From Bacilli bacterium (lineage in GTDB: Bacteria; Bacillota_I; Bacilli_A; RFN20; CAG-826), in assembly GCA_017619815.1 (NCBI GenBank), contig JAFZRR010000049.1, positions 1 to 23,546 on the forward strand: 23,546 nt of DNA, written 5' to 3'. Below the pieces are notes generated by a model. The model saw only the letters and a program-made list of their open reading frames with translations. It had not been told where the DNA came from and searched no databases. Positions 6,785 to 13,508 of the stretch are shown in pieces; the first letter of the stretch is position 1, and each line of letters begins with the position of its first letter. The position numbers and the translations under genes are program-made.

Positions 6785-7659
6785 TGGCTGAAAGTTTAAT
6801 TGATTTAATCAAAATCTTACGTGATAGAACCGGTGCCGGTTTAATGGATTGCAAAGGCGCATTATTAGCCAATGATTGCGATTTAGATAAAGCCACTGAC
6901 TGGTTAAGAGAAAAAGGCTTAGCGAAAGCCGCCAAGAAAGCAAGTCGTATTGCTGCTGAAGGTTTAGCAATTACAAAAGTTTGTGAAAAATGTGGTTCCG
7001 TTGTCGTTTTAGAAGTTAACTGTGAAACAGACTTCGTCGCCAAAGGCGATGCCTTCCGCGAACTCGTCGACAAATGTGCCGAATTAATTCTTAAGAACAG
7101 ACCAGCTGATGTTGAAGCTGCTAAAGAATTAACAAAAGATTTATTTACCGATGCCACCGTCAAGATGGGTGAAAAATTCGATCTTCGTAGATTCGAAATC
7201 CTCGATGGTGAAAAATATGCATACGTCGCAAACTACATCCATATGGGTGGTAAGATTGCCGTTGCCGTCGCTCTTGATAAAGAAGACGCCGAACTCGGTA
7301 AGGGTTTAGCAATGCACATCGCTGCTAACAACCCACAATATTTATCATTAAACGATGTTGCTCCAGCAGATGTTGAACACGAAAAACAAGTTCAATTAGA
7401 AGCTGCTAAAAATGATCCAAAACTCGCTGGCAAACCAGCTGAAATGTTAGCGAAGATCATTGAAAACAAAGTGACAAAATACTATTCCGAAATGGTCTTA
7501 GGTAGCCAAGCGTTCTTAATGGATGATTCCAAGACAGTCGCTCAAGTCCTTAAAGAAAAAGGCGTTAACGTTTTAAAATTTGTCCGTTACCAAGTTGGTG
7601 AAGGCATTGAAAAACGTCAAGACGATTTCGCTAGTGAAGTCATGTCTCAAATGAAATAA
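6784..7659 (+). CDS. tsf: Translation elongation factor Ts
   Basis: EF-Ts is the guanine nucleotide exchange factor that recharges EF-Tu after each delivery of aminoacyl-tRNA. The 291-residue protein has the N-terminal UBA-like region (IKILRDRTGAGLMDCKGAL, about 9-27), the EF-Tu-contacting block NCETDFVAKGDAF near 79-91, and the long core with HIAANNPQYL near 178-187 and QAFLMDDSKTVAQVL near 243-257. Length is normal. The ATG overlaps the rpsB stop by one base and AAGGAG lies at 6768-6773, so rpsB-tsf is a coupled pair, the arrangement found in almost all bacteria. A strong terminator follows 6 bases after the stop. Two extra cysteines (CEKCG near 68-72) are present, with no assigned role. 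Confidence 0.97.
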   Translation: MAESLIDLIKILRDRTGAGLMDCKGALLANDCDLDKATDWLREKGLAKAAKKASRIAAEGLAITKVCEKCGSVVVLEVNCETDFVAKGDAFRELVDKCAELILKNRPADVEAAKELTKDLFTDATVKMGEKFDLRRFEILDGEKYAYVANYIHMGGKIAVAVALDKEDAELGKGLAMHIAANNPQYLSLNDVAPADVEHEKQVQLEAAKNDPKLAGKPAEMLAKIIENKVTKYYSEMVLGSQAFLMDDSKTVAQVLKEKGVNVLKFVRYQVGEGIEKRQDDFASEVMSQMK

Positions 7660-7664
7660 TTATG

Positions 7665-7694
7665 AAGAAACACCATTTTGGTGTTTCTTTTTTT
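7665..7694 (+). terminator. Strong intrinsic terminator between tsf and pyrH
   Basis: AAGAAACACCA (7665-7675) pairs perfectly with TGGTGTTTCTT (7679-7689) around a TTT loop, and a T run extends to 7694. Only 12 bases separate the T run from the pyrH Shine-Dalgarno, so no ordinary promoter fits between them. Confidence 0.92.
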
Positions 7695-7717
7695 AGAAAA
7701 AAGAACAGGAGGCGCTT

Positions 7718-8437
7718 ATGTATAAAAGAGTGTTATTAAAACTAAGTGGCGAAGCATTAAAAGATGATTCCGCAATGCAAATTCTCAATGTCGATTGCGT
7801 CAAAAAGATGGCGGGCATGATGAAGGAACTTCACGATAAAGGAGTGGAGCTTGCCGTGGTCATTGGTGCGGGCAATATCTGGCGCGGAAAACTCGCTGAC
7901 GATATTGGTATTGAACGTGCTCCAGCAGACTATATGGGTATGCTTGGAACCGTCATTAATGCCGTTTGTATGGCTAGTGCTTTAAATGAAATTGGAGTTC
8001 GCTCCGTTGTCTTCTCAGCGCTTCCAGAAATTAGTGAAATTACCACAGCTTATTCCCCAGAAAAAGCGATGGACGCAATGGCTCATGGCTATGTTGTCTT
8101 CTTAGCGGGTGGAACTGGAAAACCATTCTTTACCACCGATACCGCAGCGACATTAAGAGCCTTAGAAACCAAATGTGAAGCCATCTTTATGGGTAAGAAT
8201 GGTGTGGAAGGTGTCTATGATAAAGACCCAACCAAATATGCTGATGCAAAATTCATTAAAGAGATTACTTACCAAGAAATTATTGATAAGAAACTTCAAA
8301 TTATGGACCTTTCTGCGGTAGAATTAATTAAAGAACAAGATGTTGAGATTAGAATATTCTCAATGTCTAACCCAGAAAATTTCATCAAAGTGGCGATGGG
8401 TGAAACCCTTGGAACCACCTGTAAAAAAGGAGAATAA
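7718..8437 (+). CDS. pyrH: UMP kinase
   Basis: PyrH phosphorylates UMP to UDP, an essential step toward UTP and CTP. The 239-residue protein belongs to the amino-acid-kinase fold: YKRVLLKLSGEAL at 2-14 (phosphate-binding Lys/Ser/Gly), VVIGAGNIWRG at 47-57, PADYMGMLGTVINA for UMP binding near 69-82, the GGTGKPFFTTDTAA block near 131-144 and GVEGVYDKDP near 167-176. AGGAGG (7707-7712) lies 5 bases before the ATG. It is separated from tsf by a strong terminator but followed 4 bases after its stop by frr, the conserved rpsB-tsf-pyrH-frr order. Expression relative to tsf is likely set by read-through of that terminator. Confidence 0.97.
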   Translation: MYKRVLLKLSGEALKDDSAMQILNVDCVKKMAGMMKELHDKGVELAVVIGAGNIWRGKLADDIGIERAPADYMGMLGTVINAVCMASALNEIGVRSVVFSALPEISEITTAYSPEKAMDAMAHGYVVFLAGGTGKPFFTTDTAATLRALETKCEAIFMGKNGVEGVYDKDPTKYADAKFIKEITYQEIIDKKLQIMDLSAVELIKEQDVEIRIFSMSNPENFIKVAMGETLGTTCKKGE

Positions 8438-8441
8438 TTTT

Positions 8442-8987
8442 ATGGATGAAATCGCATTAGAAGCACAAGGTAGAATGAACAAAACCTTAGATGCATTACG
8501 TAGTAATCTTTCAACATTAAGAACTGGTCGTGCATCACCTGCAATCGTTGCTGGAGTGGAAATTGACTACTATGGTTCTATGACCCCAATTAGCCAAATC
8601 TCTTCCATCACAATTCCAGAACCAAGACAACTTCTTATTAAGCCTTATGATAAGAACGATGTTAAACCAATCGTTTCTGCGATTAATGCCTCAAATCTTG
8701 GTTTAAATCCAATTAATGAAGGTATCGTTATTCGTTTAATTATCCCTGCCTTAACACAAGAAAGACGTGTGGAAATCACTAAACAAGCTAGAAAATATGG
8801 CGAAGAAGCAAAAGTCGCTATTAGAAATATCCGTCGCGATTACATGGATCTTGTTAAAGAAGATGATAGTATGAGCGAAGATTATCAAAAGAGAGTGACC
8901 GATGACATTCAAAAGGTCACAGATGAAGCTATTAAGAATATCGATAATGTCGTGAGTGAAAAAGAAAAGGAAATCATGACAATTTAA
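8442..8987 (+). CDS. frr: Ribosome recycling factor
   Basis: RRF works with EF-G to split post-termination ribosomes. The protein has 181 residues, close to the usual 185. Characteristic blocks are LRTGRASPAIV near residues 24-34, ISSITIPEPRQLLIKPYD near 51-68, the GLNPINEGIVIRL block near 87-99, LTQERRVEITKQARKYGEEAKVAIRN near 105-130 with the conserved ERR, and IRRDYMDLV near 130-139. The start was set at 8442 because MDEIALEAQGRM is the expected N-terminus and AAGGAG (8427-8432) lies 9 bases before it; an open frame extends upstream into pyrH to 8340 but has no initiation signal. It is co-transcribed with pyrH. Confidence 0.97.
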   Translation: MDEIALEAQGRMNKTLDALRSNLSTLRTGRASPAIVAGVEIDYYGSMTPISQISSITIPEPRQLLIKPYDKNDVKPIVSAINASNLGLNPINEGIVIRLIIPALTQERRVEITKQARKYGEEAKVAIRNIRRDYMDLVKEDDSMSEDYQKRVTDDIQKVTDEAIKNIDNVVSEKEKEIMTI

Positions 8988-9001
8988 GGGGAGGATATAA
9001 T

Positions 9002-9226
9002 ATGGCTGGCAAAGTTTATCATGTGAGCAAACGCGCTTCCGATGGCAAATGGCAAGTTTTTATCAGAGGTAGTGACAAAGTCATCAAACTCTTCTCTACT
9101 AAAGTAGAAGCGGAAGAGTACTGCACACAGATGGCGAAAAACCAAGGCGCTACATTAATGGTTCATAAATCCAAAGGCGCTAATAAAGGTAAAGCTGGAT
9201 CTGCTAAAGTTACAAAAGGCAAATAA
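9002..9226 (+). CDS. Small basic DUF2188-like protein
   Basis: The protein has 74 residues. Residues 5-55 (YHVSKRASDGKWQVF ... EAEEYCTQMAKNQGATLMVH) follow the pattern of DUF2188: a short beta hairpin with a WxV motif, a helix with AE..C..A, then a final LMVH strand. The last 18 residues (after H55) are a Lys/Gly/Ala tail that resembles histone-H1-like nucleic-acid-binding tails. The molecular role of DUF2188 is unknown to me. It has a very strong Shine-Dalgarno (GGGGAGG, 8988-8994) directly after the frr stop and is followed by a terminator, so it is the last gene of the pyrH-frr unit and probably highly translated. In Bacillus frr is followed directly by uppS, so this gene is an insertion in a conserved cluster. 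Confidence 0.72.
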   Translation: MAGKVYHVSKRASDGKWQVFIRGSDKVIKLFSTKVEAEEYCTQMAKNQGATLMVHKSKGANKGKAGSAKVTKGK

Positions 9227-9243
9227 TAATTTATTTGTAGATT

Positions 9244-9277
9244 AAGACCGTTGTTTATCGACAATGGTCTTTTTTTA
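9244..9277 (+). terminator. Intrinsic terminator closing the pyrH-frr unit
   Basis: AAGACCGTTGT (9244-9254) pairs with ACAATGGTCTT (9261-9271), 11 pairs including one G-T, around the loop TTATCG. A T run follows at 9270-9277. Confidence 0.92.
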
Positions 9278-9311
9278 TTTCTATTATATTTTTAATACAT
9301 CGTTTTTATTG

Positions 9312-9317
9312 TATAAT
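9312..9317 (+). promoter_or_regulatory. Consensus -10 box just upstream of uppS
   Basis: TATAAT (9312-9317) predicts a start near 9324, leaving a leader of about 10 bases before the ATG at 9334 with only a weak GAGAG in it. The -35 region (9289-9294, TTTTTA) is poor. It lies just after the DUF2188 terminator, where a new operon should begin. Confidence 0.55.
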
Positions 9318-9333
9318 AACCGAGAGTATTATT

Positions 9334-10047
9334 ATGGATAATCAAAATGAATTAAAACATATTGCCTTCATTATGGATGGCAATGGCCGTTGGGCTAAAG
9401 CTAGACACCTTCCTCGACACCTCGGACATAAAGAGGGTTGTGAAAGAGTGACTGATATATATGAAGAATGCTACGCGATTGGTGTTAAAGCGATGTCTTT
9501 ATATGCTTTTAGTACGGAAAACTGGAATCGCCCAAAAGCCGAAATTAACCATTTATTTAATTATTTAGAGATTTTCTTCAAAAAAGAAATTGGCCGCATG
9601 CTTAAAGATGGTTGCCGCATTATCGCTTCTGGAGATTTATCTAGACTTCCAGTAAAAACACAAAAGGTTGTTAACGACGCAATTGAAAAAACCAAAAACG
9701 GTAAGAACTTCACCTTCAATATTTGCCTCAATTACGGTGGAAAAGCCGAAATCGTGAGAGCGGCAAAACTCTTTGCAGAAGATGTCAAAGAAGGCAAAAG
9801 AGATATCGATTCATTAGATATCGATAACTTTGAAGAATACTTATATACAAAAGATTTACCACCTGTTGATCTATTAATTAGAACAAGTGGTGAACAAAGA
9901 TTATCTAACTATATGCCATGGCAACTCGCTTATGCAGAATTTATCTTCACCCCAACAGCCTGGCCAGATTTCACAAAAGAAGAACTACATAAATGTATTG
10001 ATGAATATAACAAAAGAAATAGAAGATTCGGAGGTATTAAAGAATGA
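9334..10047 (+). CDS. uppS: Undecaprenyl diphosphate synthase (cis-prenyltransferase)
   Basis: UppS condenses eight isopentenyl diphosphates with farnesyl diphosphate to make the C55 lipid carrier for peptidoglycan and other wall polymers. The 237-residue protein shows the five cis-prenyltransferase regions: HIAFIMDGNGRWAK with catalytic D15 at 9-22, HLGHKEG near 30-36, SLYAFSTENWNRP near 55-67, NICLNYGGKAEI near 129-140 and LLIRTSGEQRLSNYMPWQLAYAEF near 180-203, with the diphosphate-binding arginines. The start opens directly on the conserved region, so the ATG at 9334 is right despite lacking a clear Shine-Dalgarno. It overlaps cdsA by four bases (ATGA) and begins the uppS-cdsA-dxr-rseP-polC unit. 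Confidence 0.96.
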   Translation: MDNQNELKHIAFIMDGNGRWAKARHLPRHLGHKEGCERVTDIYEECYAIGVKAMSLYAFSTENWNRPKAEINHLFNYLEIFFKKEIGRMLKDGCRIIASGDLSRLPVKTQKVVNDAIEKTKNGKNFTFNICLNYGGKAEIVRAAKLFAEDVKEGKRDIDSLDIDNFEEYLYTKDLPPVDLLIRTSGEQRLSNYMPWQLAYAEFIFTPTAWPDFTKEELHKCIDEYNKRNRRFGGIKE

Positions 10048-11069
10048 GTAATCATAATCCAGACCTTCAACCCAATGAATTAACTCCCGAGACCAAAGCT
10101 AGTATGAAAACACGCATCATATCCGCGATTGTCGGACTTGTCGTGTGCGTTCCTTTAATCGTTTTAGGCGATTTCTTTTTCTTCGCCTTTGTCACTTTCT
10201 TAGTGGTCGTTGGAACATATGAAATCATCCACTGTGCGAAAAAGAAATATAATATCGCTTTATATATCGTCGCCTGGATCTTGGCGTTACTTATGACATA
10301 TTGGCCAATTATCAGAGCGATTCCTAACTTTATCCAAGGAACCGCGACATTCAACTGGCATATGTATACGATGTTTGATGAATTATACATTTCCATCTTA
10401 ATACTTGTATTAAGTGTCTGTGGATTGTTCGTCATGGTCATCATTGATAAAGGCTTCACAGTGAGAGATGCCTGTTTCATTTTCACAATGTTATTAACGA
10501 TCACTGTTGGTTTTCAAAGTGGACTTATCGTGAGATATTTCCCATCTCAACAATTCCATTCAGTGTTCCCGGACGCCACAACACAGTTCATGAACTGGTA
10601 TGACAACTTCGAATCATGTCTATTATTAGTCTATGTTTTGATTGGCACATTTATGACTGATGTCGGTGCTTATTTTGTGGGCGTTTTCTTCGGAAAACAT
10701 AAAATTAATCCACGTATTAGTCCAAAGAAAACATGGGAAGGATTCTTCGGTGGTGTCATTATTTCCACAATTTGTTCCTTTGCCTTTGGTTTTATCTTCT
10801 CCATCTGCGGACATCCATTAGTGTATGGTTGTTTAGACAAAGAACGTTGGTATTTAATTCTTGTCCTTTCCTTAATTATTCCATTTGCTAGTGTCTTAGG
10901 AGACTTCGTTTTCTCCTCCGCAAAGAGACACTTCGAAATTAAAGACTTCGGCAACATCATGCCAGGTCATGGTGGTGTATTAGATAGATTAGACAGTGTT
11001 GTCTTCTCTTTATTAACCACCGCAACATTTATCACTCTTTTCCAATATTGGAGTCAATTTGTTAAATGA
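10044..11069 (+). CDS. cdsA: Phosphatidate cytidylyltransferase (CDP-diglyceride synthase)
   Basis: CdsA is a membrane enzyme that makes CDP-diacylglycerol from phosphatidic acid and CTP, the precursor of all bacterial phospholipids. The 341-residue protein has a hydrophilic N-terminus of about 25 residues, then about eight hydrophobic segments. The family motifs are ISPKKTWEGFFGG near 226-238 and the PROSITE-type signature PGHGGVLDRLDSVVFS near 307-322 with the metal-binding aspartates. It is longer than the usual 260-300 residues; the extra length lies in the middle (about 100-190, between early membrane helices). GGAGG (10030-10034) lies 9 bases before the ATG. It overlaps uppS by ATGA upstream and dxr by ATGA downstream, so translation of the three is coupled. 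Confidence 0.95.
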   Translation: MSNHNPDLQPNELTPETKASMKTRIISAIVGLVVCVPLIVLGDFFFFAFVTFLVVVGTYEIIHCAKKKYNIALYIVAWILALLMTYWPIIRAIPNFIQGTATFNWHMYTMFDELYISILILVLSVCGLFVMVIIDKGFTVRDACFIFTMLLTITVGFQSGLIVRYFPSQQFHSVFPDATTQFMNWYDNFESCLLLVYVLIGTFMTDVGAYFVGVFFGKHKINPRISPKKTWEGFFGGVIISTICSFAFGFIFSICGHPLVYGCLDKERWYLILVLSLIIPFASVLGDFVFSSAKRHFEIKDFGNIMPGHGGVLDRLDSVVFSLLTTATFITLFQYWSQFVK

Positions 11070-12220
11070 GAAAAGTAATCTTACTTGGAGCTTCTGGTTC
11101 GATTGGCACTCAAACTCTTGATGTCATGAGAAAGAATCCCGCTGATTTTACATTAGTGGCGTTTTCTGTTGGCTCTAAAACAAGAAAGATTGCTCATATT
11201 ATAAATATGTATCCTGATGTCAAAGCGATTTGCATCAAGGATAAAAACAAAGTTAACTATTATCAAAGTAAATATCCAAACATCTCTATTTATAGTGGTG
11301 ATGAAGAATTATTAAAACTCATCGACACTGATGGCGATATGGTCGTCAATGCATTAGTGGGATTTGTTGGACTTAAACCCACCCTTTATGCCTTAGAAAA
11401 GAACAAAACGGTATGTTTAGCTAATAAAGAAGCTTTAGTTGTCGGTGGTGAATTAGTTAACGATTTATTAAATAAAGGATATGGAAAGCTATATCCAATC
11501 GATAGTGAACATTCCGCGATTAAGAAATGTTTAATGGTGGATTCCTCTAACGTTTCTAAAGTTATGCTCACAGCGTCTGGTGGGGCTTTTAGAAAACTTA
11601 ACCGCGATCAACTTAAAGATGTGAAAGCGGAAGATGCTTTAAAACATCCAACCTGGAAAATGGGGAATAAAATAACTATCGACTGCGCGACGATGATTAA
11701 TAAAGCTTTTGAAGTCATCGAAGCTCATTATCTATTTGGATGCCCATATAACCAAATCGGTATTAAATTACATGATGAAAGCATGATTCATTCTTATGTC
11801 GTTTATAAAGATGGTTCTATGAGATTAGATTTATCTAAACCAGATATGAGAAACCCAATCAAACTTGCTTTATATGAGTTCAATACCGAATTTAAAACTA
11901 TAATCGCAAACTCTTTAGATCAATTTAAAGACTTACATTTCCATGACTTTACATTTGAGAGATATCCAATTGTGAAATTAGCGAAATATGTCATCAATGA
12001 AAAAGGCACTTATGGTGCGGTCTTTAACGCCTCTAATGAAGTCGCTGTTAACGCTTTCTTAAAGGATCAAATTCCTTTCTTAGCAATTGAAGAAATTGTG
12101 AACGTTTTAATGAAAAAACATCAAAACATTGTTCATCCAACATATGAACAAATCGCGGAAGTGGATAAAAATACCCGCAAAAAAACATATGAACTTATTA
12201 AGAAATGGAGGAAAGACTAA
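11066..12220 (+). CDS. dxr: 1-deoxy-D-xylulose 5-phosphate reductoisomerase
   Basis: Dxr converts DXP to 2-C-methyl-D-erythritol 4-phosphate with NADPH, the committed step of the MEP isoprenoid pathway and the target of fosmidomycin. The 384-residue protein has the NADPH-binding LLGASGSIGTQTLDV at 6-20, NALVGFVGL near 95-103, LANKEALVVGGE at 118-129, metal ligands D146 and E148 in PIDSEHSA, LTASGGAFR at 168-176, HPTWKMGNKITIDCATMINKAFEVIEAH at 194-221 (E216 the third metal ligand), and NEVAVNAFL near the C-terminus. The usual NKGLE is NKAFE here. It overlaps cdsA (ATGA) and its stop overlaps the rseP start (TAATG). It supplies the precursors consumed by the neighbouring uppS product. Confidence 0.97.
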   Translation: MRKVILLGASGSIGTQTLDVMRKNPADFTLVAFSVGSKTRKIAHIINMYPDVKAICIKDKNKVNYYQSKYPNISIYSGDEELLKLIDTDGDMVVNALVGFVGLKPTLYALEKNKTVCLANKEALVVGGELVNDLLNKGYGKLYPIDSEHSAIKKCLMVDSSNVSKVMLTASGGAFRKLNRDQLKDVKAEDALKHPTWKMGNKITIDCATMINKAFEVIEAHYLFGCPYNQIGIKLHDESMIHSYVVYKDGSMRLDLSKPDMRNPIKLALYEFNTEFKTIIANSLDQFKDLHFHDFTFERYPIVKLAKYVINEKGTYGAVFNASNEVAVNAFLKDQIPFLAIEEIVNVLMKKHQNIVHPTYEQIAEVDKNTRKKTYELIKKWRKD

Positions 12221-13506
12221 TGCCACAAGTACTTAGTACTATTCTCTATATCTTGTTATTTATCGTTTGTTTATCCATCCTTATCATGATCCATGAATTG
12301 GGACACTTTACCGCGGCTAAAATCTTTAAAGTTTATGTCATGGAATATTCCATTGGTTTTGGCCCAGCGTTAATTCATAGAAAGAGAAAAACTGGTGAAA
12401 CATATTTCTCCCTTAGAATTATTCCTTTCGGTGGATATGTTTCTATGTATGGAGAAGGAGTGGAGCTTCCAGAAGGACAAGAGATTGATCCAAACCGTTC
12501 TTTAGAAAACGCAAAGAAGTGGAAACGTGCGATTATTCTCGCCGCTGGTGTAACAATGAACGCCATCTTAGCGCTCAATCTTTTCTTTATTTATAACGTT
12601 GCTTGTAGCAGCAAACAATTATATCTCAGGAATATGTCTATCACCGAAGGCAGCAAAGCTGACATCGCTGGATTAAAGACATTAGATGTCATTGCTTTAG
12701 ATGAAGAAGTTGCACAAAAAGATGATTGGTATGTCAAAGACATCAATAACTATTATCTCGTTGATAGTGCCGCTACAGTGAAATATACCAATTCTTCAAC
12801 TGAAACCGTTTATGCATTTATTGATACCACTGATATAAAGAACTTCAAAGATATCCAAATGAATAGATTCATCACCTTATTTAAAGGTAATGGTGCTACC
12901 GAAGGATTAAAGGTCGATTACAAGAACCAAGTTCCTTATAATGAAAACTTTGTTTCCGTCACTATCGATTTTAAAACAGTGACCAAGTTTGATGAAAAGA
13001 ATGAAAAAGGTATTGAATTCGAATCTCACCCAGTGGAAATTAATAGAACTTCAGAAGGTGGATTAGAGGACTTCGGATATAGTTTATATTTACAAGTAAA
13101 TAAGCCCCTTCCATTCTTTAAAGCCATTGGACAATCATTCGTCGACTTTGGCGAATCTTCATTAATTATCTTTAAAGCCATCGGCACAATGTTTACAAAA
13201 GAAACATGGAATGCGATGGGTGGTATTGTCGCTATCGGCTTTGAATCCACAAGTGTATTACAGAATTTAGGTATTGGAAAATATATCTATTTATGGGGTG
13301 CTTTATCCGTTAACTTAGCGATTGTTAATCTTCTTCCATTCCCTGGCTTAGATGGCTATCAATTACTAGTTTTAGCGATAGAATCTATCACAAAGAAGAA
13401 AATTCCAAACAAAGTCAAAACAATTGTTTCAATTGTTGGACTTGGACTCCTCTTCACCTTTATGATTGTATTAGTAGTGAAGGACGTTATTACTTACTTA
13501 ATCTAA
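12220..13506 (+). CDS. rseP: Site-2 protease family intramembrane zinc metalloprotease
   Basis: RseP/RasP proteases cut transmembrane substrates such as anti-sigma factors and remnant signal peptides. The start at 12220 is preferred over an in-frame ATG at 12205 because GGAGG (12207-12211) lies 8 bases before it and lies inside the longer form; this also reproduces the TAATG overlap seen at rpsB-tsf. The protein has 428 residues. The zinc site HELGH is at 25-29 in the first membrane helix, followed by the FGPAL/IPFGGYVSM region, a central extracytoplasmic region of about 230 residues where a PDZ domain is expected but the sequence is divergent (SEGSKADIAGLKTLDVI-like core near 138-155), and NLLPFPGLDGYQ near 370-381, where LDGG is usual. 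Three or four membrane helices. Confidence 0.93.
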   Translation: MPQVLSTILYILLFIVCLSILIMIHELGHFTAAKIFKVYVMEYSIGFGPALIHRKRKTGETYFSLRIIPFGGYVSMYGEGVELPEGQEIDPNRSLENAKKWKRAIILAAGVTMNAILALNLFFIYNVACSSKQLYLRNMSITEGSKADIAGLKTLDVIALDEEVAQKDDWYVKDINNYYLVDSAATVKYTNSSTETVYAFIDTTDIKNFKDIQMNRFITLFKGNGATEGLKVDYKNQVPYNENFVSVTIDFKTVTKFDEKNEKGIEFESHPVEINRTSEGGLEDFGYSLYLQVNKPLPFFKAIGQSFVDFGESSLIIFKAIGTMFTKETWNAMGGIVAIGFESTSVLQNLGIGKYIYLWGALSVNLAIVNLLPFPGLDGYQLLVLAIESITKKKIPNKVKTIVSIVGLGLLFTFMIVLVVKDVITYLI

Positions 13507-13508
13507 TT

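Noticed and set aside
8340..8441. frr start inside pyrH
   Set aside because: The extra 34 residues are out-of-frame pyrH sequence; the SD and family N-terminus place the start at 8442.
10044..10080. TGA read as tryptophan (code 4)
   Set aside because: uppS and cdsA both end at TGA in ATGA overlaps at family-typical ends, and tryptophans in conserved motifs are TGG.
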